NCBI GenBank assembly: GCA_000432655.1
Contig: HF986312.1
Coordinates: 62,607 to 71,055, forward strand
Reading direction: 5' to 3'
DNA from: Bacteroides sp. CAG:1060
GTDB lineage: Bacteria; Bacteroidota; Bacteroidia; Bacteroidales; UBA932
DNA: 8,449 nucleotides
Shown here: piece after piece, positions 7,931 through 8,449 of the stretch
Layout of the letters: each line of letters begins with the position of its first letter
How positions within the stretch are numbered: position 1 is the stretch's first letter
The notes under the pieces: model-generated
Databases searched by the model: none
What the model saw: only the letters and a program-made list of their open reading frames with translations
What the model was told of the DNA's origin: nothing
Program-made: the position numbers and the translations under genes

Positions 7931-7955
7931 TTTAGAATGATTTAATGTTGAACAT
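7910..7955 (-). repeat. Imperfect duplication of the lipoprotein start region
   Basis: On the minus strand, the first 21 bases of the lipoprotein gene (7930 down to 7910) are repeated imperfectly 25 bases upstream (7955 down to 7935), with 16 of 21 positions identical. Both copies open with ATGTTCAA and share AAATCA in the same position. The 9-base core TTGAACATT is exact on the plus strand at 7923-7931 and 7948-7956. Because the period is 25, the two ATG codons are in different frames. The upstream part has low complexity, so chance is a serious alternative. Confidence 0.5.
7932..7955 (-). other. Possible 7-codon leader ORF before the lipoprotein gene
   Basis: The upstream copy of the start region reads as a short ORF, peptide MFNIKSF followed by TAA. 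The stop lies one base before the lipoprotein ATG (TAA-A-ATG). The peptide resembles the true N-terminus MFKFKSL, as expected if it arose by duplication. Ribosomes finishing it could re-initiate at the lipoprotein start. There is no direct evidence that it is translated. Confidence 0.25.
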
Positions 7956-7957
7956 TA
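7943..7957. promoter_or_regulatory. Short palindrome upstream of the lipoprotein start
   Basis: TAATGTT-g-AACATTA has perfect 7-base arms about one central base, 13 bases before the lipoprotein ATG in the 35-base gap after the cardiolipin synthase gene. It could be an operator half-site pair; in RNA it could only form a 5-bp stem with a 5-base loop. The A/T-rich setting makes a chance match possible. The upstream ATG of the leader ORF lies inside it. Confidence 0.25.
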
Positions 7958-7965
7958 GTTGTTCT

Positions 7966-8449
7966 TTATAATAGCGCTGCGAATAAGCGGACGATTCTCT
8001 GGGTGATTTTCTGAGACCATGGGCGGCGCTCCCAATCTTCGAGGGTAACTTCATTGCATGCCTCCATGTCTTTTAGGAAAATGGCCTTGTTGACTTTTGC
8101 GACAGTGGTGTCATAAATGTAGGCAACAAGCTCATAATCAAGATTGAAGCTTCTGAAATCCATATTTGCCGAGCCAATCTCGGACAAATAGTCATCACTG
8201 ACGAATGTCTTGGCGTGTGAGAATCGTCCTGCCCGCTCATAAATCTTTACGCCTGCTTCCAGACACTCTTTGAAATAGGATTTGTTGGCCGGTCCCATGA
8301 AAAACACATCCGATTTCTTCGGAACCATGACCCTTACGTCCACTCCGCTCAATGCGGCAGACTGGAGAGCTTGAATCATAGACTCCGGAGGTACGAAATA
8401 AGGGGTCTGTATGTATATGTATTTCCTGGCGTGCTGAACTGCCCAGACT
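7966..8449 (-). CDS. Cardiolipin synthase / phospholipase D-like protein, C-terminal part (5' end outside window)
   Basis: The frame stays open to the right edge, so the visible 160 residues are the C-terminal third of the protein; codons above the ATG at 8379 still match the family (KYIYIQTPYFVPPESM), so that ATG is internal. This segment is typical of cardiolipin synthases: the YIQTPYF strand, GVDVRVMVPKKSD, and the second HKD motif in full form HxKx4Dx6GSxN (HAKTFVSDDYLSEIGSAN, H at 8215-8217), followed by MDFRSFNLDYE. The HKD histidine and lysine act in phosphatidyl transfer, joining phosphatidylglycerol units into cardiolipin at the inner membrane. The first HKD motif and any N-terminal membrane helices would lie outside the window. 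The tail KITQRIVRLFAALL is an amphipathic, membrane-contact-like end. The lipoprotein gene follows in the same direction after 35 bases. Confidence 0.93.
   Translation of the reverse strand, partial: VWAVQHARKYIYIQTPYFVPPESMIQALQSAALSGVDVRVMVPKKSDVFFMGPANKSYFKECLEAGVKIYERAGRFSHAKTFVSDDYLSEIGSANMDFRSFNLDYELVAYIYDTTVAKVNKAIFLKDMEACNEVTLEDWERRPWSQKITQRIVRLFAALL

Overview
The window looks like a chromosomal housekeeping segment from a member of the Bacteroidota, most likely the order Bacteroidales. The evidence is a SusD-era style lipoprotein with BACON and FISUMP domains, genes started without clear Shine-Dalgarno sequences but with A/T-rich leaders, one promoter-like TAxxTTTG element, a response regulator of the Bacteroidota-type Fis-less NtrC form, and a DnaG C-terminus and MetRS of Bacteroides type. 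Genus cannot be decided from this sequence.

Bases 1-5437, plus strand: a collinear run of four genes. It starts with the 3' end of dnaG (primase), which overlaps metG (methionyl-tRNA synthetase with a fused C-terminal tRNA-binding OB domain) by one base. Three bases later comes an orphan response regulator with receiver and AAA+ domains but no DNA-binding domain. After 21 bases follows a sugar isomerase-like protein of the fucose/arabinose isomerase superfamily, ended by tandem stops and a strong intrinsic terminator at 5411-5437. The isomerase gene has visibly more biased codon use than its neighbours, so it is probably highly expressed and may have its own promoter.

Bases 5438-6490, plus strand: a short intergenic stretch with a candidate Bacteroidota promoter, then a monocistronic sodium/calcium exchanger of the YrbG type. 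Bases 6491-6547 hold a bidirectional hairpin terminator between convergent genes.

Bases 6548-8449, minus strand: a surface or periplasmic lipoprotein (BACON, unknown middle region, FISUMP) lies 35 bases downstream of the 3' part of a cardiolipin synthase/phospholipase D gene that runs off the right edge. The lipoprotein start region is preceded by an imperfect copy of itself that encodes a possible 7-codon leader.

No mobile element, CRISPR array, tRNA or rRNA was seen. I do not see a clear new multi-gene system. The best leads are the cysteine-rich insertion in MetRS, the altered GAFTGA loop and missing HTH of the regulator, the cysteine cluster beside the predicted metal ligand of the highly biased isomerase, and the duplicated start region of the lipoprotein gene.
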